A DNA stretch of 64,000 bases from Yarrowia lipolytica. Its lineage: Eukaryota; Ascomycota; Dipodascomycetes; Dipodascales. The translations under genes were made by a program, and so were the position numbers. Shown here piece after piece: positions 10,036-21,353 of this stretch; the stretch's first letter is position 1, and each line of letters begins with the position of its first letter. Location of the stretch: NCBI RefSeq assembly GCF_001761485.1, contig NC_090772.1, forward strand, positions 2,044,501-2,108,500, in the 5' to 3' direction. The notes under the pieces were generated by a model that had not been told where the DNA came from, ran no database searches, and worked only from the letters and a program-made list of their open reading frames with translations.

Positions 10036-13000
10036 ATGAGCACCCCTTCGCCTCCTCCTCTGCTGTCCTCCAGCTCGGGCGACTCCTCCAACGCCTCTCT
10101 TGCGACCATGAACCAGAACATGAATAGAGTGAGCATCCAGAGCCTGTGCAATGACGGGGCCAGTATCAAGAGCGTCAGCAGTGGCAACAGCAACAGAAGA
10201 GGCTCCATCCAGGACATTCTCAATGACGAGCCCATGGGCAACAGCAACGGCTTCAGCCCTGCCGCTACTCACAACAACACCACCCTCGTAGGCACCCCTA
10301 ATGGCGCCACCGCCAGATACAGTCAGAACGACTACTTTGCGGCAGAAACGCTGGGGAACCTCAAGGCAACCTCCGCACACGTGACCCATGGCGCTGGGCA
10401 CGTGACCTCGCCGCCTCCCCGGGCATCCAACCCGTTCGAGGTGCCCATTCAGATTCAGCCCGGGTACCAGCCCTAGAAGGGTCTTTACAGTGACGTGAGT
10501 ATGATAACAGAAGGAAACGACGACCGGTGAGGAAAGTGATGGTATTTGTGGTGGGAGCCATTTGTCATTGGCGGTTGGCGGTTGGTCATTGGTCATTGGT
10601 CATTGGTGATTAGCGATTGGTGATTAGCGATTGGTGATTAGCGATTGGTGATTGGTGATTGGTATGGTCTGATTACTGAATGGACTTGAGACACGAAGCA
10701 GATGGACCATGATAAACCATGATACAGCTCTTGACTTACTTGATTTGAACGTGTACTTGAGAAACAGTTTTATTGTTTTCGAGCTATTCAACTGCTTGGT
10801 CTGAGTCTGTTTGGTGTGTGAGCTCACACCGTTTGGTATGTTTGGTATCACTATGTCAATGCTTCTGCCAATGTCATGTAGTCTCCAGAATGAGGCACTT
10901 GTTTTCCTTCTCTGTCGTTTGTGGCACCTCCTTATGTGTCTCGGTTCTTGTGGCACGTTTTTTTTTTCGTTCTATCTCGGTTCCCCTCGTCATCTCATGA
11001 TACTCACCGTTGTCAGGCTGGCAGCTCGCACTTGCACCATGTTTCGGTCTTTTCTTTCCCGGCTACGTTCCCTGCCCACACATATATCTGTTTCTACGTG
11101 CATGTGATTCCCCCACATGTGCCTGTGATATCTATGTACCGTGGCTAGGATTATGCCTGTGATTGTGTCATGATAACCATTCTGCGCAGTGTGATTGACG
11201 ATCAGGGTCTTGGTGGGTACAAACTAGCTTTTTGGGTTTCTTTTTTTCGCTCCAAAATGTGAGCGTGAAAATGCACGTGAGCTAAAAGAGTCCCAACACC
11301 CACCAACTGCGCTGGCTCGACTGTTGAGCATGTTGAGTGAGAGGAGAGGAGAAACAAGGCGCGGAAAAAAGGGACGAGAAAAGAACCATAGGGCCAAAGA
11401 CAAAAAACCACAGACACATGTCACATGCCCGGATTATGCCCCGATCAGTGCATGCGGAAGACCGACCCGGCGATAGAAGGAGAAGAAATACGAGGTGCAG
11501 AAGTGTCATCCTCCGCCGTGATTGCATTTTGCGTGGTAATAACCACGAGCCACGCACTTTGTCCACGCACATGTCTATGGTGTAATTGTGTGGGTGACAT
11601 TTGGCTGATTGAGGGTTTTGAGGGTATAATGGGAATGGGACCTTGCGTGAATTTGCTGAATTTGACAGGCACGTGTGGCGCCGTTTCATGGCGGGGCTTT
11701 CTACAGCCATTTTCCCGCCATTTGTGGCACTCGCAGCCCCCATGCCTCCCGCTCGATTTTTAATCACCAACCCTCCGTTACAATCACATCGCCGATCTTG
11801 TGTCTCAAGAGTAGCGCCTCTCCACCTCAACTATCACATGAGAATGACGTCTGATTTTTCGACTTTTGAGTTCGACAGGTGCATAAGGCGAGGATAGTGA
11901 GCAAGTGCAGGGGTGTGTGTGTTCCAGTGAGCCTTGAACCGGGCGAACGGGGGCGCTCATCCACTCAGGGCGCCCCACGGCCCCGGCTCCCCTCCCACGG
12001 CAAGTCTCACGGACCCTGCCTACCACCACGCCAGCCGGCTTGGGCCTTCCTAAACCACAGTTGCACTTGTCCCACAGTTGCAACCACTTTTTTCCAACTT
12101 CCATACTAACCCAGACCTTTCCTCCCAACGCACCCAACCCAAACCTAAACTCTAAGTTGCACAAAACACATGAACGTGATACTGCAAACTTCCCCTCTGA
12201 TAAAGGCGCTGTGTCCATATCATCTCAGCACAACCACATCTCCAACACCAACACGACTTTTGCCACCTCGGGAGCCCAGAGCCAGTACCACCGGCTCTCC
12301 AACAACACCAAGACCTTCACTCGAGACTCCCCCTACCATTCGCGAACCCCTTCAGTGGATGACGACGGAATAAGACAAGCATCGTTTCTCAACCGAGTCT
12401 ACCAGTCCTCCAAGTCCTACAGTCCCCGATTCCGCTACGGAGCAGAGATAGTCGAACGGTGGGCAAGTTCTGAAAACACCAACGCAGCAACACCTTCGGC
12501 GTCAACCACAAACAGCAACAACAGCAACCACAGCAACACGCCTGTTTCAACCACACCCTCAAGCACAACCATGCCCAAGGCTCTGTCTTCAAAGTCGCTG
12601 GACGCCGCCAGCATCCACATGGCATCGAACGGTGCGCCTCCACTGATACAAAAGTCGTCGTTGCACGACTTTGAGCGCCTTAAATCGGGAATTGACGACA
12701 TTCAAAACTCAGACACCAACGGTACCCAGTACAGTGTCGATGTCGGCTCCCAGGGCCTGCGCATGCGTATCCAGACCCAAGGGTACGCCCCCAGCGGCAA
12801 CAGCAACAGAGGCAGCCCCGTGCCACCGTCACCGGCGCTGTCCACGTCGACCTCCTCGGGCTCCACTTCTGCTGCAGCCTCCAGATCCACCTCGTCTCCT
12901 GTGCCACAACAACCTCAGACAGCTGCCACAGCTGCAGGAGGACCTCGACCCGGACAACCTCGGTCGGCATGGCAGGAGGTGCTGATCAGCGCCACGTCGC

Positions 13001-13839
13001 TGGCATCATTGTCGCAGGACTCGCGAAAGCGACTGCGATACTGTCTGCATCTCCTTAAGCTCGCCAACGCCCATCTGGCTTCCACCGTCACAAAGCTGCA
13101 AGGCGCCATTGCCGAGGAGACTGCATACAGTCTCGCGCAGTCCATTGCCGCCAACCATGTGCCTCACAACGAGCGACAGGCGTACCTGCATCAGCCTCCC
13201 TCCGCTGAGCCTGCTCTCTCCATCACCGCTCTCAAGGCCGATGTCGTGTCCACGATCCGCAAGATCATCAAGGTTGTCAGCCAGTACGCCGGCAACAGTC
13301 TACCCGAGCCGGCTTGGTCGCACATCCGGACATACATTCTTGGCCTGCCCTCTCGGTGGGCCTCTACCACCGCTTCCACTAACATCACCCCAACCCGGTC
13401 TCCTGCCGGTTCCCAGTCTCCTGTGGGCTCTCCTAAGGAGTGTGTCACACCTGACCACCAGGGTCCTCCTCTTCCCACAAACACAGTGTCGTCTCCAGTG
13501 CCCGAGGGCCCTTCTGACGAGCAGTTGTCGCGGCATCGAATCGAGGTTGAGGCTGGAGGCAAGGTGTTGATTCTTGCCAACGAGGCTCTCGATATGCTGG
13601 GCAACATCATCAGTATTGTGGATGGCACCCTGGAGCGTGCCGAGGGTTGGTGCGAGGGCATCAACCGGGTCAAGCAGAGAGTTGGGCTCGGTGAAACCGC
13701 TCCTGGCGCAGCTGGGGAACCTGGAGCCTCCACCGAGGCTTCTGCTGAGGCTTCTGCTGAGGCTTCTGCCAGTGCCGCCGCTGCGTACTCTGCTGTTGAT
13801 ACCTCCACGGACCAGGACGTTGAGATGGGAGATGCCTAA
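10036..13839 (+). CDS. YAS3: Opi1-family transcriptional repressor, two exons (10036-10494, 12115-13839)
   Basis: Exon 2 (575 codons with stop) carries the Opi1 family core: FLNRVYQSSKSY near its start, then LRYCLHLLKLANAHL, SLPEPAWSHIRTYILGLPSR and GKVLILANEALDMLGN, each aligning with S. cerevisiae Opi1. It has no ATG until about 150 codons in, so an upstream exon is needed. Exon 1 begins at ATG 10036 (ACCATGAGC) and contains YFAAETLGNLKA, matching the Opi1 segment AAEVLGVLK in the Sin3-interaction region. Donor GTGAGT at 10495 and acceptor TACTAACCCAG ending at 12114 join the exons in phase 0. Odd: a TAG at 10474-10476 lies in frame seven codons before the donor. Y. lipolytica Yas3p is an Opi1-family protein reported to repress alkane-inducible cytochrome P450 genes through the Yas1/Yas2 bHLH pair. 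The C-terminus has an ASAEASAE repeat. The family call is firm; exact exon 1 is less so. Confidence 0.85.
10495..12114 (+). other. YAS3 intron, about 1.6 kb
   Basis: GTGAGTAT donor and TACTAACCCAG acceptor. Exon 2 lacks a start codon and the phase is conserved, which together support splicing. The length is large for a yeast. It contains a CCAAT/ATTGG array (10566-10662) and no coding signal that I trust. Confidence 0.65.
10566..10662. repeat. ATTGG (CCAAT) tandem array in the YAS3 intron
   Basis: Nine ATTGG pentamers lie within about 100 bp, in two blocks: TTGGTCA units, then GATTAGCGATTGGT units of 14 bp. ATTGG is the reverse complement of the CCAAT box. Confidence 0.8.
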
Positions 13840-15238
13840 GGCTGGCATGACACGACAAGGGACACAGATGAAATGCATGATGGATGATGACACAACACAC
13901 ACAGCATGAAGCATGGCATGATGGAGAACGACATACAGCACAACACAACAGAGAGAGGATAGCATAGGCACAACATATTTCATGTACTCACCACACACAG
14001 AACAAGCGACACTGACACATACACACACACACACACACACGCACACACAGCAGCAGCAGCAGCAGCGGCAGCAGCAGTACAGCATTATGCAACCCCTCAC
14101 AGATGATGCAACACTTAAATGGTTACACACATGGCATATTTAATCACCTCTCTTGTGGGTGCTCCAGAAGATGGCTTTTGGCGTCGGATGACGGCACTGG
14201 TTTTCATTTTCCTCGATTACATGTCTGTCTCGGGCGTTGTTTGTCCCCTCGGCACTTTTTCGGCCTCGGCTACCCGGTCCTCGGGAAAGTGTGTCAAGGT
14301 TCACAACGGTAAAAAAAGTCAAAGGTGGTGGCGTTTTGGGAGGTTCGGTTTGAAGAGCGGAGCTACTGTGGGCAGCAGCGTTAAACTTGGTGACAAGACA
14401 ACGGCTGGACGCTGACGTTTACCATTAATTGGCGCTGCTGCCGTGGGTGGCTACTGGATTTGGTCTTTTGCACGAAGACTTATGCGTTGCTGCTTGCGAG
14501 TGTGTCTCTGTCTTGGGGTGGTTTGCCACGTGACGGGCCGGTGTGACGCCGAGCAGAATTCGTGTTTCTTGCCCCTTTTATTTCCGACATGTTCCGGCTG
14601 CTGCTTCTCCAGCATGTTACCCCACAACCGACGGGTAAAATTTCTGGACGCGCACAAACCTTTTTTGGCTTGCGGTCCAGGGGAAAGGAACCGACAGATG
14701 TCTACCACCACCATCAACAAGAGCACACCACCAGTACCAGGAGTACACTGTTACCGCCATTAGCAAGTAGAGTTTATTTATATAATGCAAAGATTATGAT
14801 GGGTTTTGGGCCGTGGTGTTGGTGTTGGTGTCTGTAGAAGTTTGTGGTCGTGGATTTTGCAGTCGACGCGGCGATTTGGTTCTCCAGGTTCCCGCAGCGA
14901 GACCTTGCCCCGGCTTGTAGCTATTATAGACGCTGTTTTTTAGGCGACGAAGTTGTGGAGATTCTTGTCTTCTCGTGTAGACTAGAGTTTGCTGATTGGG
15001 GTGAATCACCTTGCGTCTGATTGGCCACAGCGAAGCGAGAGGGGGTGGTTTGGGGGTCTTTTAAAGACGGATATTGGACAGTTTTGGTGGATAAATGGGG
15101 GTATTTGGGGCTGGTGAGTCCGTTGCCGGCCTCTATTTATGTCCTACCATCTCCCACAGGCCCTGACAGACCTACCGTCAGGACACACCCGACCAACAAC
15201 CGAACGGGTAACCTTATTTGGGAGGCACGGGAAAGATA
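13840..15238. other. Intergenic region YAS3-CIR2
   Basis: About 1.4 kb between two plus-strand genes. It contains a CA microsatellite (14016-14048) running into a CAG repeat (14049-14077). No gene is supported. Confidence 0.6.
14016..14077. repeat. Compound CA / CAG microsatellite
   Basis: A CA-dinucleotide run abuts about nine CAG/CGG triplets, about 180 bp downstream of the YAS3 stop. Confidence 0.9.
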
Positions 15239-15249
15239 CATATATATAG
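15239..15249 (+). promoter_or_regulatory. TATA box of the ETF-QO gene
   Basis: CATATATATAG lies 50-60 bp before the ATG at 15299, the only strong TATA-like element in this upstream region. Confidence 0.5.
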
Positions 15250-15298
15250 ATTGGGGTGGTTGTCTTGATCTTCACACTACCACTACTACACATACACC

Positions 15299-17239
15299 AT
15301 GATTCGATCCAGCCGGCTTTTGCGAGTGAAGCCCCAGCGGGCCGTTCGGGGTGTGCAGCGAGTTTCGCGAGCGATCCCCTCGGGAGTGACCCACATTCCG
15401 CGAGCCACCGTGACTGCTCATGTGTCCAACTTCTCCACCTTTCGAGTGGTTCGACAGCAGCAGTTTTCCGAGGACGAGCTCGACGTGCTGAATTCCGAGC
15501 GAGAAAAGGACTTTGTTGACGTGGCCATTGTGGGAGGAGGCCCTGCTGGTCTGTCTGCGGCCATCAAGATCAAGCAGCTTGATAATGAGCACGGCAATGG
15601 CGATCTGCGAGTCATTGTGCTTGAAAAGGCCCCCGATATGGGCTCGCACATTCTGTCTGGAGCTGTTCTCGAGCCCCGAGCTCTGGATGAGCTGATCCCC
15701 GAGTGGAGAGACGATCCTCCTGAGCCCATGACTCTTGTTACCGAAGAGACCATGCGTTTCTTCACCAAAAAGTGGGCCATTCCCATCCCCGAGCCTCCCC
15801 AGATGCACAACAAGGGAAAGAACTACATTGTATCACTTAACCAGGTGACCAAATGGCTGGCCGAGAAGGCCGAGGAGGTTGGAGTCGAGGTCTACCCCGG
15901 ATTTTCTGTTTCCGAGCTGGTTTACCGAGACGGAAACGTGGTTGGTGTGGCTACTAACGACATGGGCCGAGCCAAGGACGGAAAGCCCCTTGATAGCTTT
16001 GAGCGAGGCATGGAGTTCTACGCCCGAACCACGCTGCTGGCCGAGGGCTGCCACGGATCGCTGAGTAAGCAGGCAATCTCCAAGTACGATCTGCGAAAGG
16101 ATTCCGAGCCCCAGACCTACGGTATTGGAATCAAGGAGGTGTGGGAGGTCCCTGACGAGGTGTTCAAGTCCGGATACGTGGCCCACGGTCTGGGATGGCC
16201 TCTTGATACAGAAACTTATGGAGGAGGCTTCATGTACCACTTTGGAGACAACCTGGTGGCCGTCGGTCTTGTCACTGGCCTCGACTACAAGAACCCTTAC
16301 ATTTCGCCATTCAAGGAGTTTCAGCGAATGAAGCATCACCCCTTCTTCGCCAAGGTTCTGTCGGAGGGAACCTGTATTCAGTACGGTGCCCGAGCTCTTA
16401 ACGAGGGAGGTCTGCAGTCCATCCCCAAGCTTTCTTTCCCCGGAGGCGCACTTATCGGCTGTTCTGCTGGCTTCCTCAACGTGCCTAAAATTAAGGGTAC
16501 TCATACTGCCATGAAGTCTGGTATGCTTGCTGCTGAGACCATTTGGGAGCAGTTCCAGGCCGAGAACGAGGCTGGAACCCCTCTGGTGGTGTCTGAGGCT
16601 GAGGACCTTGAGCCCGAGCTGTTCAAGACTATCGATCTCGCCAACTACGAGCAGAAGTTCAAGGATTCGTGGATCTACGACGAGCTTCACGAGGTCCGAA
16701 ACGTGCGACCCTCTTTCCACAACCCTCTCAAGAACTGGGGAGGTCTGCTGTACTCCGGTATTGACACCTTCCTGCTGCGGGGACGAGTTCCCTGGACTCT
16801 CAAGCATGCCACCACCGACTCTGCTGCCACCGAGCCTGCTTCCAAGCACAAGGAGATTGATTACCCCAAGCCCGACGGAAAGCTGTCTTTTGATCTGCTT
16901 ACTTCCGTGTCACGAACCGGAACTAACCACGACGAAGACGAACCTGTCCATCTGAAGCTCACTTCTGACCCTGCTGACGCTCCCTTCAAGATCAACACTG
17001 AGGCTGATCTGGCCAAGCATACCGCCGACAACTGGGAGAAGTACAAGGGTGTCGAGGCCCGGTTCTGCCCCGCCGGTGTCTACGAGTACATTGAGGATGA
17101 CGCTGGTGACGGCGTTCGATTCCAGATCAACTCGCAGAACTGTATCCATTGCAAGACCTGCGATATCAAGGTGCCTGGCCAGAACATCAACTGGACTGTT
17201 CCTCAGGGTGGAGATGGTCCCAAGTACTCCATGACTTAA
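15299..17239 (+). CDS. CIR2: Electron transfer flavoprotein-ubiquinone oxidoreductase, mitochondrial
   Basis: A 646-residue protein of normal length for ETF-QO. It passes electrons from reduced electron-transfer flavoprotein (fatty-acid and amino-acid oxidation) to ubiquinone at the inner mitochondrial membrane. An Arg-rich presequence without acidic residues (MIRSSRLLRVKPQRAVRGVQ) fits mitochondrial import. The FAD-binding GGGPAGLSAA is at residues 79-88. The C-terminal 4Fe-4S ligands are visible: Cys590 (FCPAGVYEY) and Cys615, 618 and 621 (CIHCKTCDIKVP). The end, WTVPQGGDGPKYSMT, is typical of the family. The start is the first ATG, in ACACCATG, 50 bp after a TATA element. No intron. The gene is complete; S. 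cerevisiae calls its homologue CIR2. Confidence 0.96.
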   Translation: MIRSSRLLRVKPQRAVRGVQRVSRAIPSGVTHIPRATVTAHVSNFSTFRVVRQQQFSEDELDVLNSEREKDFVDVAIVGGGPAGLSAAIKIKQLDNEHGNGDLRVIVLEKAPDMGSHILSGAVLEPRALDELIPEWRDDPPEPMTLVTEETMRFFTKKWAIPIPEPPQMHNKGKNYIVSLNQVTKWLAEKAEEVGVEVYPGFSVSELVYRDGNVVGVATNDMGRAKDGKPLDSFERGMEFYARTTLLAEGCHGSLSKQAISKYDLRKDSEPQTYGIGIKEVWEVPDEVFKSGYVAHGLGWPLDTETYGGGFMYHFGDNLVAVGLVTGLDYKNPYISPFKEFQRMKHHPFFAKVLSEGTCIQYGARALNEGGLQSIPKLSFPGGALIGCSAGFLNVPKIKGTHTAMKSGMLAAETIWEQFQAENEAGTPLVVSEAEDLEPELFKTIDLANYEQKFKDSWIYDELHEVRNVRPSFHNPLKNWGGLLYSGIDTFLLRGRVPWTLKHATTDSAATEPASKHKEIDYPKPDGKLSFDLLTSVSRTGTNHDEDEPVHLKLTSDPADAPFKINTEADLAKHTADNWEKYKGVEARFCPAGVYEYIEDDAGDGVRFQINSQNCIHCKTCDIKVPGQNINWTVPQGGDGPKYSMT

Positions 17240-17824
17240 GCACATTCCACTTTTGTCTGTAACTGAGTGCTCCAATGCACAATCGCATGTGATCCTGCCC
17301 CATCACCTGGGGAGTCCCATGAAGCGCACTCATGAGAGAGTGACTCGTGAGACAACCAATTAGTCCCACAACCCCAAATGTTGTATTTACTTACATGTGT
17401 TTTGCACATCCGCGTCTTAGACGTTAATATCATTTTTTTTACATCCACCGTGCTGTAGTCTTTGGATCTTACTGTATCATGTTATCGCGCTGACAACAAC
17501 AGTGACCCTTCATCATCTGGTTCCGTGTTCAGAACACAGCTTGTAGGTGTCCAGTCACACAAGTACGAGTTACTGGTATCGACGTTGATAATTGGGGCGA
17601 GTGCCTGAGATCTTGTTCAATACACACGGTACTCGCACTCCCGGTCACATAACATAAATAACTTGATTATATCGTTTTTGCAGAGATCTGCGTCGTTTCA
17701 AAGCAGTCGAACACCGCCGTTTGTAGTAGTGAGTGTACAGCCTGAGCTGGTTGCGGAGCAGTTTCTTGCTGAACATGATCGCTCTTGATACATGTCCGTA
17801 CCACGTTGTTCAAGATGCGTGCTC
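17240..17824. other. Convergent intergenic region CIR2-CDC24
   Basis: About 590 bp between convergent stop codons. It must contain both 3' ends; no gene seen. Confidence 0.7.
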
Positions 17825-20134
17825 TTATGCGACCCAAATATTCAACTGCTCCAAATTTTTCTGTTCCAAAGCCATGGCGATATCCTCATCCGAATGGATG
17901 GTCACCATGTCTCCGTCTTCGTCCTGGTACTTGATTCGCAGAGGGGCAGGTACCACCTTTCCACACAGTCGCACCTTTCGCTCCACCCGCTCAATCAGCT
18001 GATCGTAGGTGACCTTGGCAGGCACAATGAGCGTGAATACGTCCTGGAAATACTGTACGCGTACCTTAATGTTTGAGGGACGCATGGAGCCATCATCAAA
18101 GCCAGGAGTAGAAGCAGATCTAGCCCGGCTCATGCCTCCTCCATTACTGCTCGCAATGGACACCGAGCTGTGATTCATGCCGTTAGCCCCGTGCATGCCG
18201 TTGATAGAGGTGGTGGAGTGCTGTCGGGGGCCCAGCTTGGGCACTGGGCCTGAAAGAGACCGATTTCCAAGCGTCAGTCGGTCCAGGTCCTCAGACAGAT
18301 GCGAGCTCTGCTGGGAGTTTCGGCTGCTGATTGGAGACTCCACAAGAGGTGAAAAGTGAGACTCATACGAGTCCTGGTTGTACCAGTCGTGCAGCTGTTT
18401 GATGGTAGCATCCCATTGTCGCAGTTGCTCTTCGTGTCGGAACCGCATGGTCATAGAGCCATAGCCGTCTCCTTTGTACGTAAGCGTCAAAGAGTATCCG
18501 TTTTCTGTACTAGATATCATGTTGGTCACGTTGGCGATGTAGATTCGGCCCTTGAGAGAAAGAACTGTCTTTTGTGGCTTCTTTGAGGGCAAACTCATTG
18601 TCTTACCCTTTTTATCACGTGTCTCTTTGCAACACAGGATGATGGCCTCGAACAAATACACCAGGTACTCATATTCACCGGACTCCTTTGCAATCGTAAG
18701 GTGGTCCATGTAGAGCAGGTCTCCAAAATCTTCAAGGTTGTAGCTCTTCCAGCTATCTATTCGCTCGCACAGGTCTTGAATGATAGCCACGTTCTCCACC
18801 CTTCGCTGTGTCTCGTTGACACTGTTGGTAACCCGCTTGATGGCCTCCAAACCGTCTAGCAGCTCTGACGCGTAAGGATGGTCGCTGCTGCTCACTTTTA
18901 CCAGCTCTCGTAGCAGTAATGGGTACTTGCAGATTCGTTGAATGGGCTTGATGAGGAAGGCCTGGAGCTCGTAGGTAGGCTCGATGATGTGGGCGAGGGC
19001 GGTGAGTTTGGGGGCCTCCTGAACAGCCAGATCGGAGGACGCCTTTTGGTTCAGCGCGTAGGGCTCGTAGATGTGAAAGCCAGCCTCCATGTTGAGGAAA
19101 AGTGCGCCAAAGCGCTGCTCTTCGACCGGCAGAGAGCACACATGTTCAATACCGACCAGTACTCTTCTCTGGAAGTCGACCAGTGCAGATACGTTCAGAA
19201 ACATGAGATGTATAGTGTCTGGGTTTAGGATTTCAGCTTCCAGGAGACGGTTTTGGTAGTCGTGCAGTATTTCGAGATCCTGGACGTACTTTCGCTCTGT
19301 CTGTAGCAGCTCTTGAACCACGTTGTATCGCGCGTCTCGGGTGGCGGGTGCGGTTATGGGTGCAGTTTTCGGAGGCAGCAGGTGTCTGGCCTCCAGCGTC
19401 TCCACCACCATGCTGACCGTACGCATCACTTTGATAAGATCGCCCGTGTTTTCGGAAAAGAGGTTGGAGATGGTGAAGAGCTCGTCGTCCGAGTAGCCCA
19501 GCTCGGCCTTGCAGCCCTGCACAAAGTCGTAGACCGACCGTTTGCATGTTCGCACGTCGATGGACGCGCGGTTAGCGGCGGCGTGGGGGTCCACTGTGAG
19601 TGGAGTTCGAGGTTGCAGCATGTTGAACAAGATGCACAGGGGGGCTCCTAGTCGGAACAAAGACCAGAGCTGGGTAACGGGGTCCAGGGGGATGGAGGGG
19701 GGTAGGTGGGTGATGGGCACGATGGACGACATTTCCGAGTCTTCCAGGAAGGGCCGCACTTGCTCAATGTCGTGGAACCGGTCCCGCATGGTCTTGCACA
19801 TATTGTAGAGCGACTTTTCCGAGTCGGCCTGTCTGTTCATGACGAGGTTTGCCACCGGCATGGGAGCCACCGAGGTGGGGGCTGTTGACTGCACCGACGA
19901 CATGGACATGGTGGGCGTCATGGATCGCAAACGCGGCGTGGAGGGGTATGTGGAGTTCTGTGTGGACGGCGACAAGGTGGACAGAGACGGGGTGGATTGC
20001 GACGAGCTTTTGCGTTGCTGGGGGGTCTTCGTGTATGGCGACGACGGTAGCAGGTTGTTGATCTCCTGGTGCAGCATCTGCTGGTGAGCCAGGTTGTCAT
20101 TTGGCGGAGACAGTCTTCGAGAGGATCCGTTCAT
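17825..20134 (-). CDS. CDC24: Rho guanine nucleotide exchange factor Cdc24 (Cdc42 activator)
   Basis: A 769-residue protein. Order of parts: a Ser/Thr/Pro-rich N-terminus; a Cdc24-type calponin-homology region (about 100-250, with PVTQLWSLFRLGAPLCILFN); a DH/RhoGEF domain (about 265-455, with VVQELLQTERKYVQDLEILH); a PH domain (about 465-590, with YLVYLFEAIILCC); a Ser-rich linker; and a C-terminal PB1 domain (about 690-769, with IKYQDEDGDMVTIHSDEDIA carrying the acidic OPCA motif). In yeasts Cdc24 activates Cdc42 at polarity sites and binds the scaffold Bem1 by its PB1 domain; in a dimorphic yeast it should matter for budding and hyphal growth. The frame opens a few codons earlier with TTG only. 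The ATG at 20134 in CACCATGAAC is the first real start. Confidence 0.94.
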   Translation of the reverse strand: MNGSSRRLSPPNDNLAHQQMLHQEINNLLPSSPYTKTPQQRKSSSQSTPSLSTLSPSTQNSTYPSTPRLRSMTPTMSMSSVQSTAPTSVAPMPVANLVMNRQADSEKSLYNMCKTMRDRFHDIEQVRPFLEDSEMSSIVPITHLPPSIPLDPVTQLWSLFRLGAPLCILFNMLQPRTPLTVDPHAAANRASIDVRTCKRSVYDFVQGCKAELGYSDDELFTISNLFSENTGDLIKVMRTVSMVVETLEARHLLPPKTAPITAPATRDARYNVVQELLQTERKYVQDLEILHDYQNRLLEAEILNPDTIHLMFLNVSALVDFQRRVLVGIEHVCSLPVEEQRFGALFLNMEAGFHIYEPYALNQKASSDLAVQEAPKLTALAHIIEPTYELQAFLIKPIQRICKYPLLLRELVKVSSSDHPYASELLDGLEAIKRVTNSVNETQRRVENVAIIQDLCERIDSWKSYNLEDFGDLLYMDHLTIAKESGEYEYLVYLFEAIILCCKETRDKKGKTMSLPSKKPQKTVLSLKGRIYIANVTNMISSTENGYSLTLTYKGDGYGSMTMRFRHEEQLRQWDATIKQLHDWYNQDSYESHFSPLVESPISSRNSQQSSHLSEDLDRLTLGNRSLSGPVPKLGPRQHSTTSINGMHGANGMNHSSVSIASSNGGGMSRARSASTPGFDDGSMRPSNIKVRVQYFQDVFTLIVPAKVTYDQLIERVERKVRLCGKVVPAPLRIKYQDEDGDMVTIHSDEDIAMALEQKNLEQLNIWVA

Positions 20135-21030
20135 GGTGACCGACGGGAGCAAGGGGGGACCGTGGTAGTGGACGGTGCGTGGTTTTGAAATGGATGTGCG
20201 TGGGAGGGTGCGAGGCGTGTGGTCACGTGGGCGGGCGATGCGACTAGTCCCGTGGCGATGATGGAAGCGTGCCTGCTTTTGTGTCGTGTGTGTGCTGTGT
20301 CGTTCAAACTCACGTCGTCACGTCCTCTCAGGTAGTGTCAACAAGTGCGGTGGGCCTTTACAATAGCAAGACACCGAACCTTATGGGGATACGAGTGAGG
20401 GGGGGGGAGAGGACTGGGGGGTTGGTAATAAGTGGCCCGATAAAACAACCTGAGATAGAGAGTTTAGTGGCGGACCCTGAGCCCTAAACCAAACCACAAG
20501 ACAACCACCACCCCCTTATATATAATATATATTTATATATAATATATACTTCGATAAATTAACAAGCGGAACACAGTTCGCACAGGAACCCGACTTTTGC
20601 GGCCGTGGTGTTTTGGCCTCGTATCCGCTCCTTGTCGTTTCCCAACATTGTTCGGACTCCTTGTTTTAGTTGGGAGATGCGCAGCCCCTGGATGTTAGTC
20701 AGCCGAGCCTATTTGGGCCGCGGAACGTCAATTCTGGCCGCGGACACGGCGTGAGATGACCATCAAAAGGTCTCCTCCGTGATAAAGAGCCCGGATTTCC
20801 CATCTCTCTGGTGAATTTTTCTACTCTGTGACCCCACGATCTGGCCCCACGATCTGACCTCTCGATCTATCGAGTTGTCGGGCTTTGAAAATCTTTAAAA
20901 AAACCTTTAAAAAGATTTGGGAGGACGAGTGTGAGGGTAGAGCACGAGACATGTTGTATAGTACACACGAGAAGCACAAGTACAGTACTTGTAGGTATAA
21001 GACTTGTAGAGAACAAGTACAAGTACAGTA

Positions 21031-21065
21031 CAATATAATACAATACAATACAATACAATACAATT
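21031..21065. repeat. CAATA pentanucleotide microsatellite
   Basis: Five or six CAATA units with minor changes at both ends. Confidence 0.85.
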
Positions 21066-21306
21066 ACAATAAAAAACAGGTACCTTCACTGTAGCCTCTT
21101 CTACCCCATTGCAATATCCAAACAAGAAGTGGTCCGATGACTCGCATTCGTGGTTTTTTTCGTCGCCAAAGTCCATTCATTGTACAAACGAAGAAGCCTT
21201 TTTACCACGTGGCAACGAAATTGCGAGACCCTGAATGTGTTTTTACAGCACGAGACCTCGTGTTGCTGTAGGCCGGTTCTATTTATAGACCATAATTCCA
21301 TCCACA

Positions 21307-21353
21307 TCTCTTTCTCTCTCTTCTCTCTCTCTCTCTCCCTCTCTCTCTCTCCC
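21307..21353. repeat. CT microsatellite
   Basis: Pyrimidine-only CT-rich run. Confidence 0.85.
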
